DNA of 64,000 bases from Amycolatopsis decaplanina DSM 44594 (GTDB taxonomy: Bacteria; Actinomycetota; Actinomycetes; Mycobacteriales; Pseudonocardiaceae), in the NCBI RefSeq assembly GCF_000342005.1, contig NZ_AOHO01000058.1, forward strand, positions 62,001 to 126,000, given 5' to 3'. The notes beneath the pieces were generated by a model. The model worked only from the letters and a program-made list of their open reading frames with translations, did not search any database and was not told the DNA's origin. The position numbers were made by a program, and so were the translations under genes. This document shows, in pieces, positions 1-7,873 of the stretch. How positions within the stretch are numbered: the stretch's first letter is position 1; every line of letters starts with the position of its first letter.

Positions 1-119
1 CCGCTTTCTGCATGTTCAACCGCTACGTCGACGGGCTCGCCACGGTCGCCATCGACGACCAGGACGCCTACCGCGAAACAGGCGTCCGTCTCCTGGCAAA
101 CGGCTACACGAACCTCTGA
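1..119 (+). CDS. Carboxymuconolactone decarboxylase/AhpD-like protein (C-terminal fragment)
   Basis: Only the last 38 codons are in the window; the first complete codon begins at base 3 and the gene ends at TGA 117-119. The tail reads AFCMFNRYVDGLAT and then a short helix ending in GYTNL, which resembles the C-terminus of peroxidase-related CMD/AhpD-fold proteins (the N-R-Y-V-D-G-L-A-T segment). These all-helical proteins often use a CxxC pair for thiol-dependent peroxide reduction; that pair would lie upstream and cannot be checked. It converges on the hydrolase gene at 356-1279 with a repeat-filled gap between them. Confidence 0.6.
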   Translation, partial: AFCMFNRYVDGLATVAIDDQDAYRETGVRLLANGYTNL

Positions 120-120
120 C

Positions 121-146
121 GAGAGCAAGGGACCTTTGCTACCACT
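121..146. repeat. Repeat family A copy (single)
   Basis: A copy of the recurring element whose core reads AGCAAGGGACCTTTGCTACC. It lies directly after the stop codon of the upstream gene. The core is itself an imperfect palindrome (GAGCAA...TTGCTAC) and recurs at 283-352, 9273, 11387, 41646, 42353 and 44545. Confidence 0.75.
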
Positions 147-160
147 TGGCCGCGGCCCAC

Positions 161-243
161 GTCGCGAAAGCCACTTTCGCGACGCCTGATGTCCCGAAAG
201 TGGCTTTCGCGACGCCTGATGTCCCGAAAGTGGCTTTCGCGAC
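161..243. repeat. Short tandem array of a palindromic unit
   Basis: The first block, GTCGCGAAAGCCACTTTCGCGAC (161-183 in total), is a near-palindrome. Two exact 30-bp copies of a related unit follow at 184-213 and 214-243, each reading GCCTGATGTCCCGAAAGTGG and then CTTTCGCGAC. Each unit can fold as GTCGCGAAAG/CTTTCGCGAC or CCGAAAG/CTTTCG. It lies between convergent genes and no coding signal was seen. Confidence 0.75.
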
Positions 244-282
244 ATCCTCGGATACCCCGGCCGAAGCCCTGACCTGCAAAAA

Positions 283-352
283 GAGAGCAAGGGACCTTTG
301 CTACCACTTGCCTCAGTGTCGAGAGAAGCGGTAGCAAAGGTCCCTTGCTCCC
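283..352. terminator. Bidirectional palindrome between convergent genes (family A pair)
   Basis: Two inverted copies of the family A element, one at about 283-306 and its complement at 330-352, are separated by about 24 bases and give arms of about 21 bp. The structure ends four bases before the hydrolase stop codon at 356. A strong RNA hairpin would form in either transcript, so it is inferred to be a shared terminator. There is no U-tract, as is usual for actinobacterial terminators. Confidence 0.65.
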
Positions 353-355
353 CTT

Positions 356-1279
356 TCAGACCCTCGCGGCGCGGCGTACGAGGGCTGCGATGCGGTCCGA
401 AACCTCTTGTGCCCGTTCCTGCGGGAGCATGTGCCCGGCGCCCGGGTAGCGCACGAATTCGGCGTCCGGCAGTTCGTCGGCGATGACCTTGGCGTGCGGC
501 GGCGGGCAGAGCCTGTCCCGCTCCCCCGCGAGCACGATCACCGGTTTGCCCTGCAACGCGGCCAGCGTGACACGGCAGTCGTGCCGCGAGATCGCGTCCT
601 GGAAACCCGCGACGCTCGCCGGATGCGCGCACAGCAACTGCTCGGCGACCGAGTCCACGTCGGCACGCTGGGGTCGTCGCCCGAAGACGAGCAGCCGCGC
701 ACCGGGCCGCACCACCGACAGCGGCAGCGGCAAGGCGTCCCGGCGGTTCTTCGCGAGCAGCTTCGCGAGCCTCCGTTCGAACCTCGCCGCGCCGCTGCCC
801 GCGATCCCCGGCAGGCCGAGGGTGATCCGGTCCATCTCACCGGACGACGTGGCGACGAACGCGACCCCTGCGACGCGCCGGGCCACGAGGTCGGGATGCC
901 TGCGGGACAGTTCCATGATCGTCATGCCGCCCATGGAGTGTCCGGCGAGCACGAGCGGCCCGTTCGGGACGCGGTCCTGGATCAGCTCGGCGAGATCGTC
1001 GGCGAGGGTCGCGATCGTGGCCGTCCCCGGTTTCGCCGGCGCGGAACCGCCGTGGCCGCGCAGGTCGTAGCGCAGGATCCGGACGGAGTCGCCGAGCCGC
1101 GACGCCACGCCGTCCCAGGTCCGGTGGTCCTGCGTCCAGCCGTGCACGAGTACCAGCGTGAGTTCGGAGTCGGCGGGCCCGCTCGTCTCGACGTGCAGGG
1201 CGGTGCCGTCGCCGGTCACGAACCGGTGTTCCCGCGACGGGTCCCACGAGACGGCGTCGCGCTGCTTGACGCTCCTCAT
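356..1279 (-). CDS. Alpha/beta hydrolase
   Basis: Protein of 307 residues with a complete alpha/beta-hydrolase layout: an oxyanion strand ending in HGW (about residue 46), the nucleophile elbow GHSMGG (Ser about 115), a late acidic residue in LAGERDRLCPP and a terminal catalytic His in GAGHMLPQE. No signal peptide is seen, so it is probably a cytoplasmic esterase or lipase of unknown substrate. The ATG at 1277-1279 overlaps the TGA of the diiron gene (ATGA), indicating translational coupling. An in-frame extension upstream to 1381 would run deep into that gene and is not accepted. Confidence 0.85.
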   Translation of the reverse strand: MRSVKQRDAVSWDPSREHRFVTGDGTALHVETSGPADSELTLVLVHGWTQDHRTWDGVASRLGDSVRILRYDLRGHGGSAPAKPGTATIATLADDLAELIQDRVPNGPLVLAGHSMGGMTIMELSRRHPDLVARRVAGVAFVATSSGEMDRITLGLPGIAGSGAARFERRLAKLLAKNRRDALPLPLSVVRPGARLLVFGRRPQRADVDSVAEQLLCAHPASVAGFQDAISRHDCRVTLAALQGKPVIVLAGERDRLCPPPHAKVIADELPDAEFVRYPGAGHMLPQERAQEVSDRIAALVRRAARV

Positions 1280-2193
1280 CGCTTCCCCGGCAGCAGGAAG
1301 GACTTGCGCCAGAAGTACATGCCCGGCTTGCCGACCAGACCGGATTCCTGCAGGAAAGGCATGATCTTCTCTCCCGCCCACTGGATGCTTTCGCGCCAGT
1401 TGGGGTTGTTCAGCGCGGCTTCGACGCCGTCACGCGGACGAATGCCGACGGCCTTGTAGACGCGCGGGTTGATGAAGGCCCGCGTCACGAAGTACGAAAT
1501 GAGCGCGATGATGAACTGCTGGTAGAGGATTTCCTTCTTCGACAGTTTCGCCATCCCGCGAGTCACCTCTTCGCGGGCGAAGGTGACGTGCCGGGCTTCC
1601 TCGAGCACGTGGATCCGGTTGACCATGCGCACCAGCGGCTGGATGTCCGGGTCGTTCATCTGCTCGCGCTGAAGCCGGTCGAGGACCTCCTCGGCGACGA
1701 GGATCGCGCCGTAACGCGCGGGGCCGTAGCTGATCGTCGGCATCAGTTTCGCCAGCCGCCGCAACCACGGCACCGGCCCGTAGGACGGGCAGCCGATCCG
1801 TGAAGCCATCCGCGCGAACATCGTCGAGTGACGGCATTCGTCCGCGATCTCGGTCAGCGCGTACTGGGCGTGCGAGCTGGTCGGGTCTTCGTCGTAGACC
1901 TCCTTGAGCAGCATCTGCATCAGGAGGATTTCGAACCACAGCCCCGTCGTGGCGACGCTCGCGACCTCGTGCTTGCCGAGTTCGACGCGCTGCTCTTCGG
2001 ACAGCGAATCCCACAACTTGGTGCCGTAGAGCGAAGAACGGTGTGCCGGGATGTAGCGCTTCCCGTCCACGAGCGGGGCGTTCCAGTCGATGTCGACGTC
2101 GGGATCGTAGAACTTGTTCGCGGAGGACTTGAGCAGCCGCTCGGCCGTCTTCTCCCGGTCTGTTTCCTTCAGCGCCCGCGTCATTGCCGACAC
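1276..2193 (-). CDS. AurF-like diiron oxygenase (ferritin-like metal-dependent protein)
   Basis: Protein of 305 residues with the two-helix-pair carboxylate-bridged diiron signature. A first Glu in WFE (about 88) is followed by DECRH (118-122), and a second pair ends in EEARH (198-202). This matches the p-aminobenzoate N-oxygenase AurF/diiron oxygenase superfamily, many members of which are annotated as metal-dependent hydrolases. Substrate is unknown. It is first in a two-gene operon with the alpha/beta hydrolase and is divergent from a TetR gene whose intergenic region holds a palindromic operator, so it is probably repressed by that TetR. ATG at 2184 (residue 4) is an alternative start. 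Confidence 0.8.
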   Translation of the reverse strand: MSAMTRALKETDREKTAERLLKSSANKFYDPDVDIDWNAPLVDGKRYIPAHRSSLYGTKLWDSLSEEQRVELGKHEVASVATTGLWFEILLMQMLLKEVYDEDPTSSHAQYALTEIADECRHSTMFARMASRIGCPSYGPVPWLRRLAKLMPTISYGPARYGAILVAEEVLDRLQREQMNDPDIQPLVRMVNRIHVLEEARHVTFAREEVTRGMAKLSKKEILYQQFIIALISYFVTRAFINPRVYKAVGIRPRDGVEAALNNPNWRESIQWAGEKIMPFLQESGLVGKPGMYFWRKSFLLPGKR

Positions 2194-2212
2194 ACCCCTA
2201 TCTGTAACCCGT

Positions 2213-2225
2213 GGTAACAGTTACC
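2213..2225. promoter_or_regulatory. Palindromic operator GGTAACaGTTACC between divergent genes
   Basis: A perfect 6-bp inverted repeat around one central base, 10 bp before the chosen TetR start (ATG 2235) and 20 bp before the diiron gene. Position and symmetry fit a TetR-family autoregulatory operator controlling both directions. A GTG at 2211 that would extend the TetR protein would place this operator inside coding sequence, which argues against that start. Confidence 0.65.
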
Positions 2226-2234
2226 TCTGGTAGC

Positions 2235-3002
2235 ATGACCGGGGTGATCGAACGTGTCAAGCGCAACAGCAAGCAGTCGAGCAAGCACCCCACGGCGGGT
2301 GAGGCCGACACGGGCGACGCCCGCCGCGACCGCTGGCGCAAGCACCGGATCGCGCGTCGCGCGGAGTTCGTCGAGGCCGCCCTCCGCGCTCTCGACACGC
2401 ACGGCCCGGACCTCGGCATGGAAGACGTCGCAGCCGAAGCGGGCGTCACGAAACCCGTGCTGTACAGGCATTTCGACGACAAGGCGGATCTGTACGTCGC
2501 GCTCGGGCAACGCGGCACGGAGATCCTCTTCCAGCGGTTGATCCCGGCCATCAACTCCGAACTGGCCCCGGTCCCCCGGATCCGGATGGCGCTCGACTCG
2601 TTCTTCAGCGTCATCGAGGAGCACCCCAACCTGTACCGCTTGCTCGCGCGCGGTGGCCTGCAGGAGAAGGTGCTCGTCAAATCCGACGTCGTCGCCGAGG
2701 ACAAGGAACTGATCGCCACCGCGCTGACCGCGCTGCTCGGCGACTACATGCGGATGTTCAACATGGACTCCGGCGCCGCCGAACCGTGGGCGCACGGCAT
2801 CGTCGGCATGGTGCAGAGCACCGGCGAATGGTGGCTGGACCGGCGCTCGATGGGCCGCGACAGCGTCGTCGAATACCTGACGCAGATCATCTGGGCCGCG
2901 ATCGACGGCCTCTCCCGGCAGCAGGGCATCGTCATCGACCCGAATCTGCCGCTCGAAGAGAACAAGGTCGTCCAAATGCGACGAGACTCGGAGGCACAAT
3001 GA
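2235..3002 (+). CDS. TetR/AcrR family transcriptional regulator
   Basis: Protein of 255 residues. A basic, disordered N-terminus (about 40 residues) precedes a TetR helix-turn-helix (EAALRALDTHG, MEDVAAEAGVTKPVLYRHF, DKADLY), followed by a helical ligand-binding domain. It is divergent from the diiron oxygenase-hydrolase operon and very likely controls it through the palindrome at 2213-2225. Its stop codon overlaps the start of the DUF4873 gene (ATGA), so the two are co-translated. The effector is unknown. Confidence 0.85.
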   Translation: MTGVIERVKRNSKQSSKHPTAGEADTGDARRDRWRKHRIARRAEFVEAALRALDTHGPDLGMEDVAAEAGVTKPVLYRHFDDKADLYVALGQRGTEILFQRLIPAINSELAPVPRIRMALDSFFSVIEEHPNLYRLLARGGLQEKVLVKSDVVAEDKELIATALTALLGDYMRMFNMDSGAAEPWAHGIVGMVQSTGEWWLDRRSMGRDSVVEYLTQIIWAAIDGLSRQQGIVIDPNLPLEENKVVQMRRDSEAQ

Positions 3003-3325
3003 GCGAGCACGACGAAGACGGCTACTCCGGCGAAGCGGTCCTCGTGATCGACGGGACCGAGATCGCGGCCACGGTCGACCTGAGGGGCTACTTCCAGCCC
3101 ATCGACGGGTACTACCGCTGGTACGGCCGTGTCGCCACCAACGAGCAGGTGTCCGCGGCCGCCGGCGGCAAGAAGACCGCGGTCGAGATCCGCGCGGGCG
3201 AGTACAGCGCGAAGGGCGAACTCTCCGACCCCGACCCGTGGGACCGCTACCGCATCATGGGCACCAGCACGCCGCCCTTCCACGTGCCGACCTCACTGGA
3301 AGAACTGAACGACCTCAACGCCTGA
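2999..3325 (+). CDS. DUF4873 domain protein
   Basis: Protein of 108 residues matching the DUF4873 pattern: an early GYSGEAVLVIDG strand, then VDLRGYFQPIDGYYRWYGRV and PWDRYRIMG. The domain is also found fused to flavin monooxygenases, and its molecular role is not established. No signal peptide or membrane segment is seen. Overlap of its ATG with the TetR stop ties it to the regulator and, through the divergent promoter, to the oxygenase-hydrolase pair, suggesting an accessory role in the same oxidative process. Confidence 0.75.
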   Translation: MSEHDEDGYSGEAVLVIDGTEIAATVDLRGYFQPIDGYYRWYGRVATNEQVSAAAGGKKTAVEIRAGEYSAKGELSDPDPWDRYRIMGTSTPPFHVPTSLEELNDLNA

Positions 3326-3338
3326 CCCCCACGTAGCT

Positions 3339-3381
3339 GAAGGGCGCTTTCCCCGCATGTCATGCGGGGAAGGCGCCCTTC
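3339..3381. terminator. Palindrome between convergent genes
   Basis: Arms of 21 bp (3339-3359 and 3361-3381) around a single base with one mismatch; the left arm begins GAAGGGCGCTTTCCCCGC. It lies 13 bp after the DUF4873 stop and 29 bp before the end of the opposing acyltransferase gene, consistent with a bidirectional terminator. Confidence 0.7.
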
Positions 3382-3409
3382 GTCGCGTCAGACGAGGTGA
3401 AAGGCCCCC

Positions 3410-4690
3410 TCAGCCCCGCCGTTGAGCGGGTACTCGCGCCGGGGGCATCAGGTACTTGGGCCAGCTCGACAGCTTGTTCATCGCCCATTCCAGCGGCCCC
3501 CGCCCGACGAACTTCCGCCACAGCACCGCGGCGGTCAGCGCGACCACCGAGAACTCGACGAAGTGCAGCACACTGAAGATCGAATCACCGTCGCTCTCGT
3601 CCCACAGCAGCGCGATCGCCACGAAATGCAGTACGTACGCGCTCAGCACCCGCCCGCCCAGATCCGAAAGCGGCCGCAGCGCACGTTCGAACTTCGGCAT
3701 CAGCAACTGGCAGCCGCCGATCACCGCCGCCGCGATCCCGATCGAGATCAGCAGGTCGAACGGCGTGTACGAGGTGCCCGTCGGCAGCAGTTCCCAGGCC
3801 CAGCTGGTGGTCGGCGGCGTGCCGTGGATCCAGGTCTGGTGAAGCCGGAAGAATTCCGGCGGCGTCATCCCCGCCTGCGCGGCGGCCGGTTCCAGCGAGC
3901 GGTAGACAGCCCGCATGCCGCCGAGCGGGCCGGTCGCGATCCAGGACACGAGGTACCCGCCCACCGCGAGCGCGGATCCACCGAAGAACAGCCGTCGGCA
4001 CACGCTGCGCGAGGTCAGGTCCATCCGTCCGATCGACGTCCCGGCGAATACATACGCCATCAGCGTCAACGCGGGGAAGGTACCGGTCAGGACGAGGACG
4101 GTCGCGGCTTTCAAGAGCCCTGTCGAAGTGACATCGTCCGCGGTCAGGTCCGGCGCGAAGAAGAGCAGGTCGCGGGGCAGCAGCTGCGCTCTGATCAGAT
4201 GCGAGAGCAGCGGGCCGGCCACGGCGACGACGACCGCCGCGATCGCCAGCGCCTTCGCGCCCGCGCGCAGCCACGGGATCGCGAAGAGGAAACAGGCCCC
4301 GTAGTAGGCCAGGATCACCATGTAACCGGTCTCGAGGCTGGTCAGCCACAGTCCCAGCGCCACCAAGAGCGGAGCGCGGGTCGCCAGCTTGAGCGCGACG
4401 CGCGTCCGGTCGCGGCCCAGCTTCGGGCGGCGCCCGCCGGACATCAGCGCTATCGAGACCCCGGCCAGTACCGCGAACAACGCCGCGGAGTGGCCTTCGA
4501 ACGGTTTGAACAGCACCCCGACGCCGCCTTTGGCGGGCTCGGGGCCGACATGCACCGCGTACATGCCGAGTACTGCCAGGCCGCGGGCGACGTCGATGCC
4601 GGTCAGCCGCCCCGCGACCCGTTTGCCTTGTCCGGGAACAGTGCGCGCGCCGTCGACCAGCGCGCGGTCCATCACAGTGACGCCGTCCAC
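3410..4690 (-). CDS. Multi-pass membrane acyltransferase-like protein (DUF418/DUF1624 type)
   Basis: Protein of about 426 residues with roughly ten hydrophobic segments. After a short basic N-terminus comes RLTGIDVARGLAVLGMYAVH, the typical opening of the heparan-alpha-glucosaminide N-acetyltransferase/DUF418 membrane families, with an Arg-Gly and a His in the first helix. A late segment, GRVLSAYVLHFVAIALLW, matches the last core helices of DUF418. It probably acts in the membrane on a sugar or envelope lipid; the substrate cannot be told. ATG at 4672 is an alternative start. It is a single gene, with the palindrome at 3339-3381 beyond its 3' end. Confidence 0.7.
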   Translation of the reverse strand: MDGVTVMDRALVDGARTVPGQGKRVAGRLTGIDVARGLAVLGMYAVHVGPEPAKGGVGVLFKPFEGHSAALFAVLAGVSIALMSGGRRPKLGRDRTRVALKLATRAPLLVALGLWLTSLETGYMVILAYYGACFLFAIPWLRAGAKALAIAAVVVAVAGPLLSHLIRAQLLPRDLLFFAPDLTADDVTSTGLLKAATVLVLTGTFPALTLMAYVFAGTSIGRMDLTSRSVCRRLFFGGSALAVGGYLVSWIATGPLGGMRAVYRSLEPAAAQAGMTPPEFFRLHQTWIHGTPPTTSWAWELLPTGTSYTPFDLLISIGIAAAVIGGCQLLMPKFERALRPLSDLGGRVLSAYVLHFVAIALLWDESDGDSIFSVLHFVEFSVVALTAAVLWRKFVGRGPLEWAMNKLSSWPKYLMPPARVPAQRRG

Positions 4691-4804
4691 CTCATTTCTC
4701 GGCTAGCCCCCTGCCGTCCCCGCCATAGCGTGACGATCAAATCTGAGAGCTGGCTGAGACGCGGTGGTGACGCCACTGTGACATCCGACTACAACCCGAT
4801 CGGG

Positions 4805-5035
4805 TCAGCCACCGACAGCGAAGCCGACCTTGCGAACGTCCGACGGTGCGATCTCGACGTAGGCGATCCGGTCGGTGGGCACGATGTACTTACGGCCCTT
4901 TTCGTCGTCGAGGCGGAAGATCCCGTCGCCGGCCCTCAAGGCGTTCGCGACCAGTTCCTCGACCTCGTCGGGCGACTGGCCGCTGGACACCACGAGCTCT
5001 CGCGGCGTGTCCTTGATGCCGATCTTGACCTCCAC
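4805..5035 (-). CDS. DUF3107 protein
   Basis: Small protein of 76 residues. A GTG start at 5035 gives the family-typical beginning (M)EVKIGIKDTPRELVV; an upstream in-frame ATG at 5101 would add 22 residues without family character. The rest has DEVEELVANAL and KGRKYIVPTDRIAYVEI, as in the actinobacterial DUF3107 family (Rv3208A/TB9.4 in M. tuberculosis, from memory). Function is unknown. The gene lies just upstream of the ferritin-like/RNA helicase block, the same neighbourhood as in mycobacteria. Confidence 0.8.
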   Translation of the reverse strand: MEVKIGIKDTPRELVVSSGQSPDEVEELVANALRAGDGIFRLDDEKGRKYIVPTDRIAYVEIAPSDVRKVGFAVGG

Positions 5036-5132
5036 GTGGGACCTCCGCTTGAAGTTCGAAATTACTGGTCCGCCAAGGCTAGCCGACTTGTGCCGATGCA
5101 TCCTCAGCGGGAAAGCGTGCTTCGGATGTAAC

Positions 5133-5786
5133 TCAGCCGAGCCCCAGCACCTGCATGCGCTTGGTGTGCCCCTGCTGCAACCGGCGGAACAGCGCGGCGA
5201 TTCCCGAGAGGTCGCCCGAACCTTCGACGATCAGTTCGGCGAGCCCGTCCCGCTCGGCGACGACGTACTGGGCCTGCGTCAGCGCTTCGCCCAGCAGGCG
5301 GCGGCCCCACAGCGCGAGCTTGTCCCGCGCTTTCGGATCGGCCTCGATCCCGGCCGCGACCTCGCGTTCGGCGAACGCGGAATGTCCGGTGTCGGCGAGC
5401 ACGGTGAGCACCAGATCCTTGGTCTCGGGGTCGAGCCAGGTGGCCATCTCGCGGTAGAGGTCCGCCGCGAGCCCGTCACCGACGTAGGCCTTCACCAGCG
5501 ACTCGAGCCAGGAACGCGGCGCCGTGGAGGCGTGCCAGGCGTCGATGTGCCCGACGAACGGCCGCATCGCGTCCTCGATCGCGACGCCGTGCCCCCCGAG
5601 GTGCTTGGCGAGCAGGTCGTAGTGCCCGATCTCGGCGGCCGCCATGGAGGCCAGCGCGGCCCGGCCGGACAGCGTCGGCGCGGTGCGCGCGTCCTCGGCC
5701 ATGCGATCGAATGCGGACAATTCCCCATAGGCGAGTACGCCGAGCAAATCGACTACGCCCTCACTGATCTGCTTTGCCTCCGTCAC
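5133..5786 (-). CDS. Ferritin-like fold protein (tRNA-MiaE-like superfamily)
   Basis: Protein of 217 residues from a GTG at 5786. It is all helical, with regularly spaced acidic residues and His in metal-ligand positions: GELSAF, AAEIGHYDLL, GDGLAADLYREM, DTGHSAFAEREV. This matches the actinobacterial ferritin-like fold family related to the tRNA-modifying diiron hydroxylase MiaE. A catalytic role is inferred from the fold only. The reading frame stays open for 1.7 kb further upstream, but that part is antisense to the helicase and has no family character. It is divergent from the RNA helicase, as Rv3210c is from Rv3211. Confidence 0.75.
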   Translation of the reverse strand: MTEAKQISEGVVDLLGVLAYGELSAFDRMAEDARTAPTLSGRAALASMAAAEIGHYDLLAKHLGGHGVAIEDAMRPFVGHIDAWHASTAPRSWLESLVKAYVGDGLAADLYREMATWLDPETKDLVLTVLADTGHSAFAEREVAAGIEADPKARDKLALWGRRLLGEALTQAQYVVAERDGLAELIVEGSGDLSGIAALFRRLQQGHTKRMQVLGLG

Positions 5787-6245
5787 GGCGGAAAGGGTAT
5801 CGCCGAACACACCCGCCCGGCCGGAAAGAGACCTGTCCCACCTCTCGACACGATGGGGACTTTCCGAAAACCGCAGACCAGGTACACTGACGGCCGGATA
5901 CGACGGATCTTCCGTCCCGGATCGGGACGCCGCTGCGGCTGAAGGACAGCCGATGTGGTCCCGGTCAGCAAGAATTGATGTGCGTGCACGCCATCCTGCG
6001 GCATTCCCACGAAGGGCCGCTTCAGCGCCAGTAGCGCGGAGCCGAGCGAATTTTCGTGGTCGAGTGTCGATCGGTGACCAGGGCAGTGCGCGCTGGTCAC
6101 GAGAGAGGCGAGCACCCTGACCACGAACGAAATCACAACCGAAGAGAACACCACCACCGGCGCCCCGGAGGCCGTCGCGCTGGAGCACAGCGAGACCGGT
6201 CCGGCCGCTCTGGACACTTCGCACCCGCTGCAGGCGGGCGCGCCG
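5787..6245 (+). promoter_or_regulatory. Long leader region of the DEAD-box helicase, with a hairpin at 6074-6100
   Basis: A 459-bp non-coding stretch between divergent genes. A perfect 8-bp stem (GTGACCAG 6074-6081, CTGGTCAC 6093-6100) is followed at once by a strong Shine-Dalgarno-like GAGAGAGGCG (6101-6110) and then an in-frame CTG codon at 6117. A possible -10 hexamer TACACT lies near 5884. Long structured leaders are common for DEAD-box helicase genes that respond to cold or ribosome stress; control by this hairpin is inferred. Confidence 0.4.
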
Positions 6246-7838
6246 GTGGAACCCGAATCCCCCACCTTCGCCTCCTTCGGCGTCAAGCCGGAGATCGTGA
6301 AGGCCCTCGGCGAGGCTGGGATCGAGCGCACCTTCGCCATCCAGGCGCTGACGCTGCCGCTGGCCATGGCCGGCGACGACCTGATCGGCCAGGCCCGCAC
6401 CGGAATGGGCAAGACGCTGGGCTTCGGCGTCCCGCTGCTGCACCGCGTCGAGGTCCCCGGCGACGGCACCCCGCAGGTGCTGGTCGTCGTGCCGACCCGT
6501 GAGCTGTGCGTCCAGGTCGCGAACGACCTCAAGGGCGCGGGCAAGCACCTCGGCATCCGCACGCTGGCCATCTACGGCGGCCGCCCGTACGAGCCGCAGA
6601 TCGAGGCGCTCCGCAAGGGCGTCGACGTCGTCATCGGCACGCCCGGCCGTCTGCTGGACCTGGCCGAGCAGAAGCACCTGGTGCTGGGCAAGGTCCGCGG
6701 TCTGGTGCTGGACGAGGCCGACGAGATGCTCGACCTGGGCTTCCTGCCCGACATCGAGCGCATTCTCCGGATGGTCCCGGACAAGCGGCAGACGATGCTG
6801 TTCTCGGCGACCATGCCGGGTCCGATCATCACGCTGGCCCGCACGTTCCTGACCCAGCCGACGCACATCCGCGCCGAGGAGAACGACGCCGGCGCCATCC
6901 ACGAGCGCACCACCCAGTTCGTCTACCGGGCGCACTCGATGGACAAGCCCGAGCTGATCGCCCGCGCGCTGCAGGCCGAGGGCCGCGGCCTGACGATGAT
7001 CTTCACCCGCACCAAGCGCACCGCGCAGAAGGTCGCCGACGAACTCGTCGAGCGCGGCTTCGCGGCCGCCGCCGTGCACGGTGACCTGGGCCAGGGCGCC
7101 CGCGAGCAGGCCCTGCGCGCGTTCCGCTCCGGCAAGGTCGACGTGCTGGTCGCCACCGACGTCGCCGCCCGCGGTATCGACATCGACGACGTCACGCACG
7201 TGATCAACTACCAGACGCCGGAGGACGAGAAGACCTACGTCCACCGCATCGGCCGCACCGGCCGCGCCGGGCGCACCGGTGTCGCGATCACCCTCGTCGA
7301 CTGGGACGAGGAGCCGCGCTGGAAGCTGATCTCCGACACCCTCGGCCTCGACATGCCCGAGCCCGCCGAGACGTATTCGTCGTCGAAGCACCTGTTCAGC
7401 GACCTGGGCATCCCCGAGGGGACCACCGGCCGCCTGCCGCTGTCGAAGCGGACCCGCGCCGGTCTTTCGGCCGAAGCCGAAGAGGACCTGGGCGGCAAGC
7501 GCCGGGGCCGTGGCCACGGCTCGGCCTCGAAGGACGAAGAGGCTCCTCGCAAGCGGAATCGCGCACCGCGCAAGCGGACTCGCGGTGGCGCCGACGCGGC
7601 CGCCAAGATCGAGGCGGCGGACGCCGCGGCGGCCTCGGCGGAAGGCACCGAGAGCGAGACCCCGTCGGAGGGCCGCACGCGGACCCGTCGCCGCAGCCGC
7701 GGTGGCGCGAAGCCGAGCCCGGAGGTCAGCGGCCCGGCGGTCGAGAAGGAGGCAGGCGACAGCGCCGAGCGTCCGGCTCGCCGACGCCGTCGTCGCCGTC
7801 CCTCGGCGACTTCTGATACACCTGCGTCGGCAGACTGA
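6246..7838 (+). CDS. rhlE: DEAD-box ATP-dependent RNA helicase
   Basis: About 530 residues from GTG 6246. The motifs are in order: Q-motif region FASFGVKPEIV with AIQ, Walker A ARTGMGKT (about 50-57), PTRE, TPGRLL, DEAD (LVLDEADEML), SAT, then helicase-C with ARGIDI and HRIGRTGRAGR. The last 130 residues are a basic, Ala-rich disordered tail (repeated RKR, RRR), typical of RNA-binding tails in actinobacterial RhlE/CsdA-like helicases. It acts in RNA unwinding, ribosome assembly or decay. The true start may be the CTG at 6117, which has a much better ribosome-binding site and adds 43 residues. The order matches mycobacterial rhlE (Rv3211). Confidence 0.9.
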   Translation: MEPESPTFASFGVKPEIVKALGEAGIERTFAIQALTLPLAMAGDDLIGQARTGMGKTLGFGVPLLHRVEVPGDGTPQVLVVVPTRELCVQVANDLKGAGKHLGIRTLAIYGGRPYEPQIEALRKGVDVVIGTPGRLLDLAEQKHLVLGKVRGLVLDEADEMLDLGFLPDIERILRMVPDKRQTMLFSATMPGPIITLARTFLTQPTHIRAEENDAGAIHERTTQFVYRAHSMDKPELIARALQAEGRGLTMIFTRTKRTAQKVADELVERGFAAAAVHGDLGQGAREQALRAFRSGKVDVLVATDVAARGIDIDDVTHVINYQTPEDEKTYVHRIGRTGRAGRTGVAITLVDWDEEPRWKLISDTLGLDMPEPAETYSSSKHLFSDLGIPEGTTGRLPLSKRTRAGLSAEAEEDLGGKRRGRGHGSASKDEEAPRKRNRAPRKRTRGGADAAAKIEAADAAAASAEGTESETPSEGRTRTRRRSRGGAKPSPEVSGPAVEKEAGDSAERPARRRRRRRPSATSDTPASAD

Positions 7839-7873
7839 GCTTTCATACTGCGGACGTGGGGAGCTAGGGGCAC

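Noticed and set aside
161..243. CRISPR array
   Set aside because: Only two exact 30-bp units directly abutting, with no spacers and no cas genes.
407..1459. 350-codon + strand frame over the hydrolase gene
   Set aside because: Antisense shadow; the minus strand has complete alpha/beta-hydrolase motifs.
5787..7517. N-terminal extension of the ferritin-like gene (794 codons in all)
   Set aside because: The extension is antisense to the helicase and has shadow composition; the family-like part begins at the GTG 5786.
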